Positions 51,145-60,842 are shown, numbered from the stretch's first letter. The stretch: DNA of 64,000 nt from JAMLIA01 sp039810005 (GCA_039810005.1 JBDHWD010000001.1:54879-118878), one strand, 5' to 3'. Made by a program: numbers and translations. Notes: a model not told the origin generated them from the sequence alone.

Positions 51145-52482
51145 TCAGGACGCGTCGGAGAATTCTCCAGGACAGCAGATGTTCTCGCGCTCTCCGTCCG
51201 CCAGCAACTCGTAGAGACGTAGCATCGCCGGACCAACCGAGAACCATGAGAATCGGATGGCAGCCTGGCGCGCGCCGACCTGGAGTGATGACCGCAAGCC
51301 AGAATCGCGGATGACTCGCGAGAGCGCAGCCGCGAACGCGCGAGGACTCTCGGGCGGCACCAGGAGTCCACTGCGCCCATCCTCAACAGTGAACTTCAGT
51401 CCGCCGGCGCGAGAAGCAACGACCGGAAGCCCGCACCCCATCGCCTCGACCGCAACGAGCCCGAACGATTCATAGCGCGAAGGTACAGCGCAGACGGTCG
51501 CGGCGGCGTAGTAATCCGGCAGGAGATCCTGCGGTTGAGATCCGCGGAACAGCACATCCTCGGCGATTCCCAGCTCGGTTGCACGATCAATCAGTTGCTG
51601 AAGCTGCGCGTCTGGCGTTTCGCCAGCGAAGGTGCCACCGATAAAGACAAGCTTCGGCGGCAGGTTTGGCCACGGCTCGTTGCGTAGCAGCGCAAATGAC
51701 TCGAAGAGCGTGTCGATGCCCTTCATCGGGTCAATTCGGCCGATAAAGAGTACAAGCGGGTTCTCCGGCAGGCCGAGCCGCCGGCGAGCGCTGACCGGAT
51801 CGGTCGGATGAAAGCGCTTGAGGTCGACGCCGGGTGGGATGATGCAGATCTTTTCGTTGCTGCCGCCCATACGCCAGACCATTTCGGCGCGTTCGTCCGG
51901 ATTTGGCGCGATGATGTGGTCCAGCGCGTCGAGCAACCGCCGCTCCACCTGAATGCGGACGGCAGATTCTGTGACGCCGTTGGAATAGACCGCGTTCTTC
52001 AGCAACGCGAGGGTATGAAAGGTATGAACAGTCGGCGCCAGCCAGTAGCGCTGCAACAGATGCGACGCCCAGCCAGATAGCCAGTAGTGGCTATGCACGA
52101 TGTCGTAGCGCACTCCTTCGCGGAGCGAGAACAGTGCGCACTCATTCGCAAAATCAGGCAGGTAGCAGAAGGTCTCGTCCTTCGGCAGATCGACGGCCGG
52201 GCCAGCGTCGATGGTGATCAGCCGGACGCGGTCGTTCACGTCTATTGCTGCTGGCGTATGTGGGTCGGAACGGCGGGTGAAGATGTCAACGTCAACGCCC
52301 TGGCGTCCAAGTTCAGCGGCCAATTCACGTACATGGACGTTCATGCCCCCGGCGTCCTTGCCGCCAAGCGTTGCGAGTGGCGATGTGTGCACGCTTAGCA
52401 TCGCCACGCGACTGATCGTCGAGGTACGGGCACGGGAGTCGTGCGTCTGTGCTGTTGACGGTATATCAACGACCCAGCTCAT
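51145..52482 (-). CDS. Glycosyltransferase family 4 (MshA/sucrose-phosphate-synthase-like)
   Basis: 445 aa. The N-lobe pattern LSVHTSPLATLGGKDAGGMNVHVRELA, HSHYWLSGW, and C-lobe PPGVDLKRFHPTD, LVLFIGRIDPMKGIDTLFESFALL, VCAVPSRYESFGLVAVEAMGCGLPVVASRAGGL (the E-x7-E nucleotide-sugar site). Resembles D-inositol-3-phosphate glycosyltransferase and sucrose-phosphate synthase. Retaining GT-B enzyme; donor and acceptor unknown. The first 27 residues before MLSVHT are unusual; ATG 52401 is a plausible shorter start. Single gene, no nearby partner. Confidence 0.85.
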   Translation of the reverse strand: MSWVVDIPSTAQTHDSRARTSTISRVAMLSVHTSPLATLGGKDAGGMNVHVRELAAELGRQGVDVDIFTRRSDPHTPAAIDVNDRVRLITIDAGPAVDLPKDETFCYLPDFANECALFSLREGVRYDIVHSHYWLSGWASHLLQRYWLAPTVHTFHTLALLKNAVYSNGVTESAVRIQVERRLLDALDHIIAPNPDERAEMVWRMGGSNEKICIIPPGVDLKRFHPTDPVSARRRLGLPENPLVLFIGRIDPMKGIDTLFESFALLRNEPWPNLPPKLVFIGGTFAGETPDAQLQQLIDRATELGIAEDVLFRGSQPQDLLPDYYAAATVCAVPSRYESFGLVAVEAMGCGLPVVASRAGGLKFTVEDGRSGLLVPPESPRAFAAALSRVIRDSGLRSSLQVGARQAAIRFSWFSVGPAMLRLYELLADGERENICCPGEFSDAS

Positions 52483-52775
52483 CGGGGTTTCACCGATTCC
52501 GGACGCAAAAAAGGGACAGCCTGTATTGGCTGTCCCGGGTATTCAACGGTCTGCGATTGGCGCTCGATGTCGCTCGAGGACGCGAAACGCTGAATCCAGG
52601 TACGGAACCAGAACGGCCGCGACATCGACGGACCTGTGCCAGTCTGTGGGTTTTCGGGACGATCAAGCGTCATGCTGGTCGAAGTCCTCACGTCTGATCA
52701 GCTCGGTATCGCGCATTTCGGCGTTCCGACACGACCTACAACAAGCATTCGCACGTGATATTCCCCGAAACCGGC
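52483..52775. other. 293-bp gene-free stretch upstream of the GT4 gene
   Basis: Nothing protein-like on either strand. A minus-strand frame of 70 codons here runs through the hpf terminator and has no gene-like pattern. The region holds the hpf terminator (52507-52536) and presumably the promoter of the GT4 gene. Confidence 0.45.
52507..52536 (-). terminator. Intrinsic terminator of hpf
   Basis: GGGACAGCC / GGCTGTCCC, 9-bp arms with a 6-base loop, followed on the minus strand by six T. It lies 240 bases past the hpf stop. It is classic rho-independent and reads in the same direction as hpf. Confidence 0.85.
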
Positions 52776-53366
52776 TCACGCGAGCTCTGGCTCCAGGACT
52801 CCGAATCCGCCGTCCTGACGTCGGTACAGCACACTCATGCGGCTGCTGTCCGGATTGTAGAAGACGAAGAAGTCGTGGCCGAGCAACTCCATTTGCTCGA
52901 TCGCCTCGGCGGTGTCCATCGGCAGCACTTCGAAGCGCTTCGTGCGGACAATCTGCTCGATTTCAGCGTCTTCGACGTCCATCGCTTCGTCAGCGCCGAC
53001 GATGCCGTCAACCGGCTCGAGCTGATCCGCAGCGAGCTGGCCGAGACCGACTGCCGCACGCCGATCGCGCTTTTTCCGGCGATCGTGGAAGCGACGAATC
53101 TGCCTGGCCATCTTGTCCGTCACCAGATCGACTGCGGTCGTGATGTCGCTGTTGCGCTCCTCGGCCCGCAGCACCGCCTGTTTGGTCGCGATCGTGAACT
53201 GCGCAATGTACTTCTGGGTCGGGTTGTGGTGCGCCTCGCGCCGCACCTCAAACTTCGCGTCAACGATCCGTTCGTTGACCTTGTCGAGCTTGGCCACGCG
53301 CTTCTCGATGTACTCGCGTGTGTCGTCGTTCAGCTTGAGGTTATGAGTCTTGATCTGAATATCCAC
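52776..53366 (-). CDS. hpf: Long-form ribosome hibernation promoting factor
   Basis: 196 aa. S30AE domain (about 1-95) begins VDIQIKTHNLKLNDDTREYIEKRVAKLDKV; linker; C-terminal dimerisation domain (about 135-196) with KRFEVLPMDTAEAIEQMELLGHDFFVFYNPDS and YRRQDGGFGVLEPE. The long form joins two 70S ribosomes into an inactive 100S dimer in stationary phase. GTG 53366 has GAGGAGGAG 5 bases upstream, which decides the start. tRNA-Arg lies just upstream on the same strand. Confidence 0.95.
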   Translation of the reverse strand: MDIQIKTHNLKLNDDTREYIEKRVAKLDKVNERIVDAKFEVRREAHHNPTQKYIAQFTIATKQAVLRAEERNSDITTAVDLVTDKMARQIRRFHDRRKKRDRRAAVGLGQLAADQLEPVDGIVGADEAMDVEDAEIEQIVRTKRFEVLPMDTAEAIEQMELLGHDFFVFYNPDSSRMSVLYRRQDGGFGVLEPELA

Positions 53367-53414
53367 GACATCTCCTCCTCTTCGCATTAGCGAACGGCTG
53401 CGCGGTGGACGCGG

Positions 53415-53487
53415 CGCCCGCGGAGGGATTCGAACCCCCGACACAGGGCTTAGGACGCCCCTGCTCTATCCCCTGAGCTACGCGGGC
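53415..53487 (-). tRNA. tRNA-Arg (anticodon CCT)
   Basis: 73 nt. Acceptor GCCCGCG/CGCGGGC, D arm GCTCAGGGGATAGAGC, anticodon loop GTCCTAA, T arm GGGGGTTCGAATCCCTC. CCA not encoded. It reads AGG. The hpf gene starts about 50 bases downstream. Confidence 0.97.
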
Positions 53488-53616
53488 CGGACTCTGCTGT
53501 TCCGAAAGACATCGTGGCGCGCGTTGAGTGGTGCCCTGGGCTTCGTGCAGCGCGGTTGCACGAGTATTCCGGACATGAATCTTACCGCGTTTCTCCTCGC
53601 TACGGTCGCCTGCGGA

Positions 53617-53645
53617 TTGATATCCCGCGGAACCATTGATAGAAT
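53617..53645 (+). promoter_or_regulatory. Promoter of tRNA-Pro (and possibly selA)
   Basis: TTGATA (53617-53622), 17-base spacer, TAGAAT (53640-53645), also with an extended TG. This is a near-consensus sigma-70 promoter; the tRNA starts 12 bases after it. Confidence 0.65.
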
Positions 53646-53656
53646 TCGTCGGTCAG

Positions 53657-53734
<78 letters not shown>

Positions 53735-53750
53735 ATCAGATGCCTGAGAG

Positions 53751-53776
53751 ACGAGGAGCGGATTACCGCTCCTCGT
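53751..53776 (+). terminator. Hairpin between tRNA-Pro and selA
   Basis: ACGAGGAGCG / CGCTCCTCGT, 10-bp arms, 6-base loop, no strong T-run. It could end the tRNA transcript or let part of it continue into selA, which has no separate promoter that I can see. Confidence 0.5.
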
Positions 53777-53817
53777 TGTGCGTTCATCTGCAGCGTGAAT
53801 TTGCAGCGGAGGTAGTT

Positions 53818-55206
53818 GTGAGCGATCGTCAGTCCTGGCTCCGAGGCTTGCCGCCTGTCCACGCTCTGCTGGCGGATGAGCGAGTTCGCGATTCGGCGAT
53901 AGGTCTCACTGACGGCGTCATCACGTCTGTCCTTCGACGACACTTGGCAACTGAGCGCGCGGCCATCCTCGGCGGGTCGCCACCAAATGAGGATCTCGTC
54001 GGCGCGGTCGCGGCTGAGCTGGATCTCATCAACGGCAAGCGAACGGCGCGCGTCATCAATGGCAGTGGCGTCGTCATTCAGACAAACCTCGGCCGCGCGC
54101 CAGTATCGGCTGCAACTGCCAGTGCGATGGCGAGCGTCGCGGCCTCGTACATCGCGCTCGAGACCGACCTTGCGAGCGGCAAGCGCGGCGGTCGTGGCCG
54201 CGAAGTTGAAGTGCTGATGCGCGCTCTGACCGGCGCGGAGCGAACGCTCGTCGTCAACAACAATGCAGCAGCGGTGATGCTCGTGTTAGCGGCGCTGGCG
54301 ATTGATCGTCAGGTCGTTGTCTCGCGCGGCGAAGCGGTCGAGATTGGCGGCGGATTCCGGATTCCAGACGTTCTGCGTCAGAGCGGAGCGCATCTGGTTG
54401 AGGTCGGGACGACAAACCGCACCTACGTGCGCGATTACGAGGCGGCGATCACCGACGAAACGGCAGCGATCCTTCGCGTACACGCCAGCAACTTCGCTGT
54501 CCTGGGCTTCACCGCACGCCCAGAATTGAGCGACCTAGCCGAACTGAGCCACCGGCGCGGCATCGCGTGCATCGAAGATGTTGGCAGCGGCTGCCTGCTC
54601 GAAACCGAGACGTTTGGTCTCGACCACGAGCCGACGCTTGCCGAGAGCATCGCTGCCGGAGTCGATGTCGTTTGCGCGTCAGGCGACAAGCTGCTCGGTG
54701 GTCCGCAAGCGGGCCTGATCATCGGATCGGCCGAGGTGGTCGGGCGTGTGGCGCGGCATCCATTGGCGCGTGCGCTGCGGGCCGACAAGACGTGTCTGGC
54801 CGGAATCGCCGAGACGTTGCGCCATTACGCTCGCGGTGAAGCAGAGAGTGAAATTCCGGTCTGGTGGTCAATGTCGCGAACGCCGAAGTGGCTTGAGCAG
54901 CGCGCGCGTGGCTGGGCATCGAAACTTGGTCGCGGCGTCGAGGTCGTCGCGACCGAGTCAGTTGTCGGCGGTGGTTCGCTGCCGGGCAAGACGCAGCCGT
55001 CCTTCGGAATCGCGCTGCACTCTGCGAGCTGCGGCGCGGCGCAACTGGCGGCGATTCTGCGCACCGGAAGCCAGCCAGTCGTCCCTCGTATCATCAATGA
55101 CTCGGTTGTGATCGACGCCCGCACCGTCCTGGCAGAACAGGATGCGCAACTCCTTGAGGCAGTGCGGTCCGCGCTGGCCGGTGTCGGGGACTCTGCGTCC
55201 GCCTAA
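53818..55206 (+). CDS. selA: L-seryl-tRNA(Sec) selenium transferase
   Basis: Converts Ser-tRNA(Sec) to Sec-tRNA(Sec) with selenophosphate; PLP enzyme forming a decamer. 462 aa, the E. coli length. Seen: VINGSGVVIQTNLGRAPVS, NNNAAAVMLVLAAL, SRGEAVEIGGGFRIPDVL, VGTTNRTYVRDY, and the PLP Lys291 in CASGDKLLGGPQAGLIIG. The GTG at 53818 with GCGGAGGT 6 bases upstream is the start; the longer frame reads through tRNA-Pro. selB and selD are not in the window. Its presence shows that the organism makes selenoproteins, which supports the in-frame TGA gene at 30143. It overlaps the end of convergent dnaG. Confidence 0.95.
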   Translation: MSDRQSWLRGLPPVHALLADERVRDSAIGLTDGVITSVLRRHLATERAAILGGSPPNEDLVGAVAAELDLINGKRTARVINGSGVVIQTNLGRAPVSAATASAMASVAASYIALETDLASGKRGGRGREVEVLMRALTGAERTLVVNNNAAAVMLVLAALAIDRQVVVSRGEAVEIGGGFRIPDVLRQSGAHLVEVGTTNRTYVRDYEAAITDETAAILRVHASNFAVLGFTARPELSDLAELSHRRGIACIEDVGSGCLLETETFGLDHEPTLAESIAAGVDVVCASGDKLLGGPQAGLIIGSAEVVGRVARHPLARALRADKTCLAGIAETLRHYARGEAESEIPVWWSMSRTPKWLEQRARGWASKLGRGVEVVATESVVGGGSLPGKTQPSFGIALHSASCGAAQLAAILRTGSQPVVPRIINDSVVIDARTVLAEQDAQLLEAVRSALAGVGDSASA

Positions 55207-57098
55207 CGGACTCCGACAGCCTCGCTTCGAAGATCCTTGAAGTACGGGCTCTCGTTCGGGGCGAACGACGTGCGCTGGGCTGCCAGCTCGCTCATGCGCC
55301 GGATGGCCTCGGCAACCAGGTCGGCATCGCCCGACTTCTTCGCGTGCTCAAGGTCTGCGCGAACCTGACGCACGCGGTCGTTGTGCCGCAGTTGGGCCAG
55401 GCGACGGATCGCGTTCGGAATCTCCAGCGAGGGCGGCCGAGGAGGGCCACCAGGCGTCGACTCCAGGCTATCGTGCAATTCGATCGCGTAGTCCTTCAGC
55501 TCGTCCGGGAGTGTTTCAAGCATCGCGTCGTAGCTCGCGCCCGACTCCAGCAGCTGGTCGAGGAGCGTGCGATGCCGTCCGTCGAGGACATCCTCGCGGC
55601 GCAGGGTCGGCAGCTCGGTCGCACCGGCCTGTGGGAAGTTCAGAATCAGGCTGACAAGATAGCGCTCCGGATCGAAGGCACTGGGGCGTTCACTGACGCC
55701 GCGCTCGCGGGCCGGACCAGCGACGTGCGTACTACGCGACGGCTGCGAGCGCGAGCGCCGCAGCATTGCGCGGCGTACTTCTTCGTCGGGATATTCCAGT
55801 AGGCGCGCGGTCATACCGACGTAATGGGTGAGCACGTCCGGGTCGCCGATCTCATCGAGGATCGGGATTGCGATCTCGCGCAGAGCCTTCGCGCGCTCCA
55901 TCGGCGATCGATCGACGTTCGCAAGCGCATGCGTCAGGTAGTACTCCACCAGCGGCGCTGCGTCGCGCAGCACATCCGGCCACTGCTCAGCGTGGCTACG
56001 GATGAACTCATCTGGGTCCTTGCCTTCAGGCAGAACAACAATTCGGATTTCAGCGCCGATCGTTCGTTCAAACCGCACCATCTGATTCGGGCGCACATCT
56101 GCGCGCTCGTCATCAGCAAATGACTCGCGCATTGCATCGATGCCGCGTAGAGTCGCCAGTTGCCCTGCGGCGTCTGCGTCGAGCGAGAGGTAGACGCGGT
56201 CGAGGTAGCGCCGGATGGACGACACCTGGTTCGGCGTGACAGCAGTGCCCATCGAGGCGACGACATTGTCGTAGCCGAACTGATGCGCAGCGATGGCGTC
56301 CATATAACCCTCAACGATCACCATGCTGCGTTCGCGGCGGATCGAGTCATATGCCCTGTCGAGTGCGTAAAGGACCGAGCGCTTATCGAATATCGGGGTT
56401 TGCGGCGAGTTCAGATACTTTGGCTTCTCGTCGCCAAGTGCGCGCGCTCCGAATCCGATCGTCTGTCCATCACGGTTGCGGATCGGGAACATGATCCGAT
56501 TGCGGAACCGATCGTAGGTTCGCCCTGAAGTCTCGTGCTGAGAGAGCAGACCGGCAGTAACCAGCTCTTCCTCAGTTGCCGACCGCGCCAGAAAGTGCGA
56601 TTTCAATGCGTCGAACGAGTTCGGCGCAAAGCCGATGCCGAACTTGTCGGCTGTCGCGCGATCGAGTCCGCGACGCTCGAGGAGCGCACGCGCTTCCTGT
56701 GCAGCTGGCGATGTCCAGAGGAGATTGGCGAAATACGCTGCTGCGCGCTCGTTTAGCTCAATGAGGCGGTCGCGCTCGCGATCTCTCGCTGGATCAGCCT
56801 GCGCCTGCCGGCGACTTTCCAGCTCGACGCCTGCCCGCTCAGCGAGCTGGCGCAAGGCATCGCGGAAATCGAGATTCTCGGTGTCCATGACGTAGGTGAA
56901 GATGTCGCCGCTCTTGCCACAGCCAAAGCAGTGATACGACTGCGATTCGGGATAGACGACAAATGATGGCGACTTCTCATCGTGGAACGGACACAGTCCC
57001 TTGAAGCTCCGTCCGGCCTGCCTCAGCTGAACCGTTGAGCCGATCAGATCGACGATGTCAACGCGTTCCTTGATTGTCTCGATTGATCCGCCGGCCAT
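55203..57098 (-). CDS. dnaG: DNA primase
   Basis: Makes RNA primers for replication; 631 aa. CHC2 zinc finger (C36, H39, C57, C60), RNA polymerase core with the EGYMD toprim motif (VIVEGYMDAIAAH) and DxD (LSLDADAAGQ), and a C-terminal helicase-interaction region (about 430-631). Starts MAGGSIETIKERVDIVDLIG. It lies 3 bp after the dgt gene on the same strand, so the two form an operon (dgt-dnaG is a common pair). The 3' end overlaps selA. Confidence 0.97.
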   Translation of the reverse strand: MAGGSIETIKERVDIVDLIGSTVQLRQAGRSFKGLCPFHDEKSPSFVVYPESQSYHCFGCGKSGDIFTYVMDTENLDFRDALRQLAERAGVELESRRQAQADPARDRERDRLIELNERAAAYFANLLWTSPAAQEARALLERRGLDRATADKFGIGFAPNSFDALKSHFLARSATEEELVTAGLLSQHETSGRTYDRFRNRIMFPIRNRDGQTIGFGARALGDEKPKYLNSPQTPIFDKRSVLYALDRAYDSIRRERSMVIVEGYMDAIAAHQFGYDNVVASMGTAVTPNQVSSIRRYLDRVYLSLDADAAGQLATLRGIDAMRESFADDERADVRPNQMVRFERTIGAEIRIVVLPEGKDPDEFIRSHAEQWPDVLRDAAPLVEYYLTHALANVDRSPMERAKALREIAIPILDEIGDPDVLTHYVGMTARLLEYPDEEVRRAMLRRSRSQPSRSTHVAGPARERGVSERPSAFDPERYLVSLILNFPQAGATELPTLRREDVLDGRHRTLLDQLLESGASYDAMLETLPDELKDYAIELHDSLESTPGGPPRPPSLEIPNAIRRLAQLRHNDRVRQVRADLEHAKKSGDADLVAEAIRRMSELAAQRTSFAPNESPYFKDLRSEAVGVR

Positions 57099-57101
57099 AG
57101 G

Positions 57102-58148
57102 TCAGTGCTCCTCAGGAAACGGGAGAAACAGCGCAGAAAAGGTGTTGAGAGCATAGCGATCGGTCATGCCCGAGATGACATCAGCGACGCGTCGCTCGGT
57201 TGTCTCGCCGGACAGCGATGGCGCGAACGCCTCCGGCGTTTCGTCCGCGTTGGCGACATAATACTCAAACAGCATTTCAATCATCCGCTCGGCCTGCTTC
57301 GTGGCCGGTCGGCGGTTGACGGGGTGATAGACGCGCTCGAACAGGAATGCGCGCATTTCGTCCGCCGCAGCCAGGATGCCGTCACTCATCTGAATCACCT
57401 GCCGCCCCTCAACCGGGGAGGCGAGTAGTGGGCGAGAGCAGGCAATGACGTCGTGTACCAGTGTGTTAATCCGCTGGCTGTGCGTCGCCCCCAATGTCAT
57501 GCCGACTGATTCCGGCAGGTCCTGCGCGTCGATCAGGCCGGCGCGCATCGCGTCGTCGAAGTCGTGGTTGATGTAGGCGATGCCGTCAGAGATTTTGACG
57601 ATTTGTGCCTCGGCGGACGCCGGCGTGCCAGCAATCTCACCGGCGATGCCGGCTTCCGGCTTCGAGTGGCGGAGGATGCCATCGCGTGTTTCGTTGGTGA
57701 GGTTGAGTCCGGCGCCGTCTTTCTCCAGCCGATCGACAACGCGAAGGCTCTGCTCGTTATGGCGGAAACCGGGGAACATGCGGGCTAAAGCTCGTTCGCC
57801 GGTGTGTCCAAACGGCGTATGTCCCAGATCGTGCCCAAGCCCGATTGCTTCGGTGAGATCCTCGTTGAGGTCGAGCGCTCGCGCAATCGTCCGCGCAATC
57901 TGGGTCACCTCCAGCGTATGTGTTAAGCGCGTGCGGACGTGGTCGCCACTGGGCGAGAGGAAGACCTGCGTCTTGTGCTTCAGCCGTCGGAATGCCTTGG
58001 AGTGCAGAATCCGGTCGCGATCACGCTGAAACGCCGTGCGAACGTCCGACTCTTCCTCAGCAATCGGGCGCGTAGCAAGGTCGGCTCGCGCCGCTGCCGG
58101 CGCGAGCCATTCGGCCTGTCGTTGCTCGATAATCTGGCGTACGTTCAC
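57102..58148 (-). CDS. dGTP triphosphohydrolase-like HD-domain protein
   Basis: 348 aa from GTG 58148 (VNVRQIIEQRQAEWLAP). HD motif and metal site: RLTHTLEVTQIARTIARAL, EAIGLGHDLGHTPFGHTGE, SDGIAYINHDFDDA. Hydrolyses dNTPs (dGTP in the best-studied relatives) and may help balance the dNTP pool. A TTG at 58163, five codons up, is an alternative start without a ribosome site. It is the first gene of the dgt-dnaG operon. A TGTACGTACA palindrome lies 36 bases upstream of the GTG. Confidence 0.9.
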   Translation of the reverse strand: MNVRQIIEQRQAEWLAPAAARADLATRPIAEEESDVRTAFQRDRDRILHSKAFRRLKHKTQVFLSPSGDHVRTRLTHTLEVTQIARTIARALDLNEDLTEAIGLGHDLGHTPFGHTGERALARMFPGFRHNEQSLRVVDRLEKDGAGLNLTNETRDGILRHSKPEAGIAGEIAGTPASAEAQIVKISDGIAYINHDFDDAMRAGLIDAQDLPESVGMTLGATHSQRINTLVHDVIACSRPLLASPVEGRQVIQMSDGILAAADEMRAFLFERVYHPVNRRPATKQAERMIEMLFEYYVANADETPEAFAPSLSGETTERRVADVISGMTDRYALNTFSALFLPFPEEH

Positions 58149-58183
58149 TGCGAGTCCGTTCAACCGATGCGACGTAGATACAG

Positions 58184-58193
58184 TGTACGTACA
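58184..58193. promoter_or_regulatory. TGTACGTACA palindrome, copy 2
   Basis: Second copy of the perfect 10-bp palindrome at 30117-30126. It lies just upstream of dgt-dnaG. See the finding on this repeat; no regulator is known. Confidence 0.4.
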
Positions 58194-58214
58194 GTCAGCG
58201 TTGTCGTCCAGCCA

Positions 58215-60842
58215 TCACCGGTCGCGGTCAGTGTCTCCAAGCGCAGCCTGAGCCGCAGCAAGGCGGGCGACGGGCACGCGGAACGGTGAGCAGGAGACGT
58301 AGTTCAGTCCGGCCTGGTGACAGAACGCGACGCTGTCCGGGTCACCGCCGTGCTCACCGCAGATGCCGAGCTTGATGTCAGGTCGCGTAGAGCGTCCGCG
58401 CTCGGCCGCAATCTCAATCAGCTCGCCAACGCCTTCGCGATCCAACGTCACAAACGGGTCGCGCGCCAGAATGCCGCTTTCGACATACATTGGCAGGAAG
58501 CGACCGGCGTCGTCACGACTCAGCCCGAACGCTGTTTGCGTCAGATCATTCGTGCCAAACGAGAAGAACTCAGCCTGCTCGGCGATCTTGTTGGCTGTCA
58601 GCGCCGCCCGCGGCAGCTCAATCATCGTGCCAACGGAGTAGTCGACAGTAATGCCGGCTTCCTTGAAGACTTCCGTAGCCGCGTCATCAACGACGGCGCG
58701 CTGACGCTTCAGCTCCTCGACGTCGCCAACCAGCGGAATCATGATTTCCGGATGAACGGTAATGCCGTCACGCTTGCAGTTCACCGCTGCACTGAAAATC
58801 GCCCGCGCCTGCATATCCGTGATTTCGGGATAGGAGATGCCGAGTCGGCAACCACGGTGTCCGAGCATCGGGTTTGCCTCGCGCAGCGCCGCCGTCTTGT
58901 TGCGGACCTGTTCGACGGTGATGCCGGTATCACGAGCCAATGCTTCGATGTCTTGTTCAGTGTGCGGCAGAAACTCGTGGAGTGGCGGATCTAGCGTCCG
59001 GATCGTCACCGGGAAGCCGTCCATCGCCCGGAAGATGCCTTCGAAATCCTCCTGCTGCATCGGCAGGAGCTGATCGAGTGCTGCACGGCGCTCCGAGGCG
59101 TCGGAAGCCATGATCATCTGGCGCATCGCCTGAATGCGATCGCCCTCGAAAAACATATGCTCAGTGCGGCATAGGCCGATGCCTTCTGCGCCCAGCTCGC
59201 GCGCCTTTCGCGCGTCGCCCGGCGTGTCGGCGTTAGCGCGGACGCCGAGGCGGCGAATGTCGTCGGCCCAGGCGAGGAGCGTTGCGACGCTACCGCCGAC
59301 GTTGGGCTCGATTGTCGGCACCTCGCCCAGCATGACGCGGCCGCTTGCTCCGTCGATTGTGATGAAGTCGCCCTCGTTGAGGACATGCCCGTCGACGTGG
59401 ATCGTACCGGCGCGATAGTCGATATCAAGCGAGCCGCAGCCCGCCACACACGGCTTACCCATGCCGCGCGCAACGACGGCCGCGTGCGACGTCATACCTC
59501 CCCGGGCAGTCAACACAGCCTGGGCAGCAACCATGCCGTGGAAGTCTTCCGGCGATGTCTCAATGCGCACCAGGATGACGCGGTCGCCGGAGTCGCCGAG
59601 GCGCTTGGCATCGTCAGCATCGAAAACGATCTTTCCGGTAGCTGCACCCGGGCTGGCCGGTAGACCGACTGCTAGCACTTGCGGTGTGAAGGACGGGTCG
59701 ATCATCGGATGGAGAAGTTGATCGAGCTGGGCCGGCTCAACGCGCTGGACGGCTTCTTCCTTGCTGATCAAACCTTCATCGACCATCTCGACCGCGATAT
59801 TCACGGCTGCCTGACCGGTGCGCTTGCCGGTGCGCGTCTGCAGCATGAAAAGACGGCCATTCTGGATGGTGAACTCGACATCCTGCATATCGCGATAGTG
59901 GAGCTCCAACCGGCTCGTGATGCTCTTGAATGACGACCAGGCATCCGCAAACGCGGGCAGGCTACCCATCTCGGCGATTGGCTGCGGCGTCCGAACGCCC
60001 GCGACAACATCCTCGCCCTGCGCATTTACGAGGAACTCGCCGAATATCCCCTGCTCGCCGGTGGCTGGATTGCGGGTGAACGCAACGCCGGTGGCGCTAT
60101 CGTCGCCCAGATTGCCGAAGACCATTGCCTGAACGTTGACTGCTGTGCCGAGGTCATGTGCGATGTGATTCTGATTTCGATATGCAATTGCGCGGCGGTT
60201 GTTCCACGAGCTGAAGACGGCTTCAACCGCGCCGTGGAGCTGCGTCCACGGATCCTGCGGAAATTCAGCCCCAGCATCGCGGAAGACGATCCGCTTGAAC
60301 TTTTGGACCAGATCCTTCAGTGAGTCTGCCGAGAGCTCGTGGTCCAGCGTTACTCGCGTCTGGCGCTTCAGTGCGTCGATCGCGTCCTCAAAGTGGTCGC
60401 TATCGACATCCATGACGACTTTGGCATACATCTGGATCAGGCGGCGATAGCAGTCCCAGGCGAATCGCTCGTCGGCGCTTTGAGCCAGACCAACGACCGT
60501 CTCATCGTTGAGGCCAAGATTGAGGATCGTATCCATCATGCCCGGCATCGAGAACTTTGCGCCCGAACGAACCGAGACGAGCAGCGGGTTAGCGGGGTCG
60601 CCAAATGTTCTGCCGATCTGTTCTTCGATCATGCGAACGCCGGCCTGAACTTCGTCCCACATCCCGTCGGGAAAAGCGCCGCTCGAGGCCAGATACGCAC
60701 GGCAGGCGTCGGTCGTGATCGTGAATCCGGGAGGGACTGGCAGATTGAGGCTGGTCATCTCGGCAAGGTTTGCACCTTTGCCACCAAGGAGATCCTTATT
60801 GGAACCGTCGCCCTGGTCAAACCGCGATACCCATTGAGCCAT
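58215..60842 (-). CDS. ppdK: Pyruvate, phosphate dikinase
   Basis: Interconverts pyruvate, ATP and phosphate with PEP, AMP and PPi; 875 aa, usual length. N-terminal ATP-grasp nucleotide-binding domain (LLGGKGANLAEMTSLNLPVPPGF), phosphohistidine domain with catalytic His in GGMTSHAAVVARGMGKPC, C-terminal PEP/pyruvate TIM barrel with FSFGTNDLTQTAFGLSRDD, GICGEHGGDP and YVSCSPFRVP. ATG 60842. Gene order dgt-ppdK-pcrA; the pcrA stop is 13 bp upstream. Confidence 0.97.
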   Translation of the reverse strand: MAQWVSRFDQGDGSNKDLLGGKGANLAEMTSLNLPVPPGFTITTDACRAYLASSGAFPDGMWDEVQAGVRMIEEQIGRTFGDPANPLLVSVRSGAKFSMPGMMDTILNLGLNDETVVGLAQSADERFAWDCYRRLIQMYAKVVMDVDSDHFEDAIDALKRQTRVTLDHELSADSLKDLVQKFKRIVFRDAGAEFPQDPWTQLHGAVEAVFSSWNNRRAIAYRNQNHIAHDLGTAVNVQAMVFGNLGDDSATGVAFTRNPATGEQGIFGEFLVNAQGEDVVAGVRTPQPIAEMGSLPAFADAWSSFKSITSRLELHYRDMQDVEFTIQNGRLFMLQTRTGKRTGQAAVNIAVEMVDEGLISKEEAVQRVEPAQLDQLLHPMIDPSFTPQVLAVGLPASPGAATGKIVFDADDAKRLGDSGDRVILVRIETSPEDFHGMVAAQAVLTARGGMTSHAAVVARGMGKPCVAGCGSLDIDYRAGTIHVDGHVLNEGDFITIDGASGRVMLGEVPTIEPNVGGSVATLLAWADDIRRLGVRANADTPGDARKARELGAEGIGLCRTEHMFFEGDRIQAMRQMIMASDASERRAALDQLLPMQQEDFEGIFRAMDGFPVTIRTLDPPLHEFLPHTEQDIEALARDTGITVEQVRNKTAALREANPMLGHRGCRLGISYPEITDMQARAIFSAAVNCKRDGITVHPEIMIPLVGDVEELKRQRAVVDDAATEVFKEAGITVDYSVGTMIELPRAALTANKIAEQAEFFSFGTNDLTQTAFGLSRDDAGRFLPMYVESGILARDPFVTLDREGVGELIEIAAERGRSTRPDIKLGICGEHGGDPDSVAFCHQAGLNYVSCSPFRVPVARLAAAQAALGDTDRDR

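Noticed and set aside
52479..52691. 70-codon frame on the minus strand
   Set aside because: It runs through the hpf terminator hairpin and T-run and has no protein-like pattern or ribosome site.
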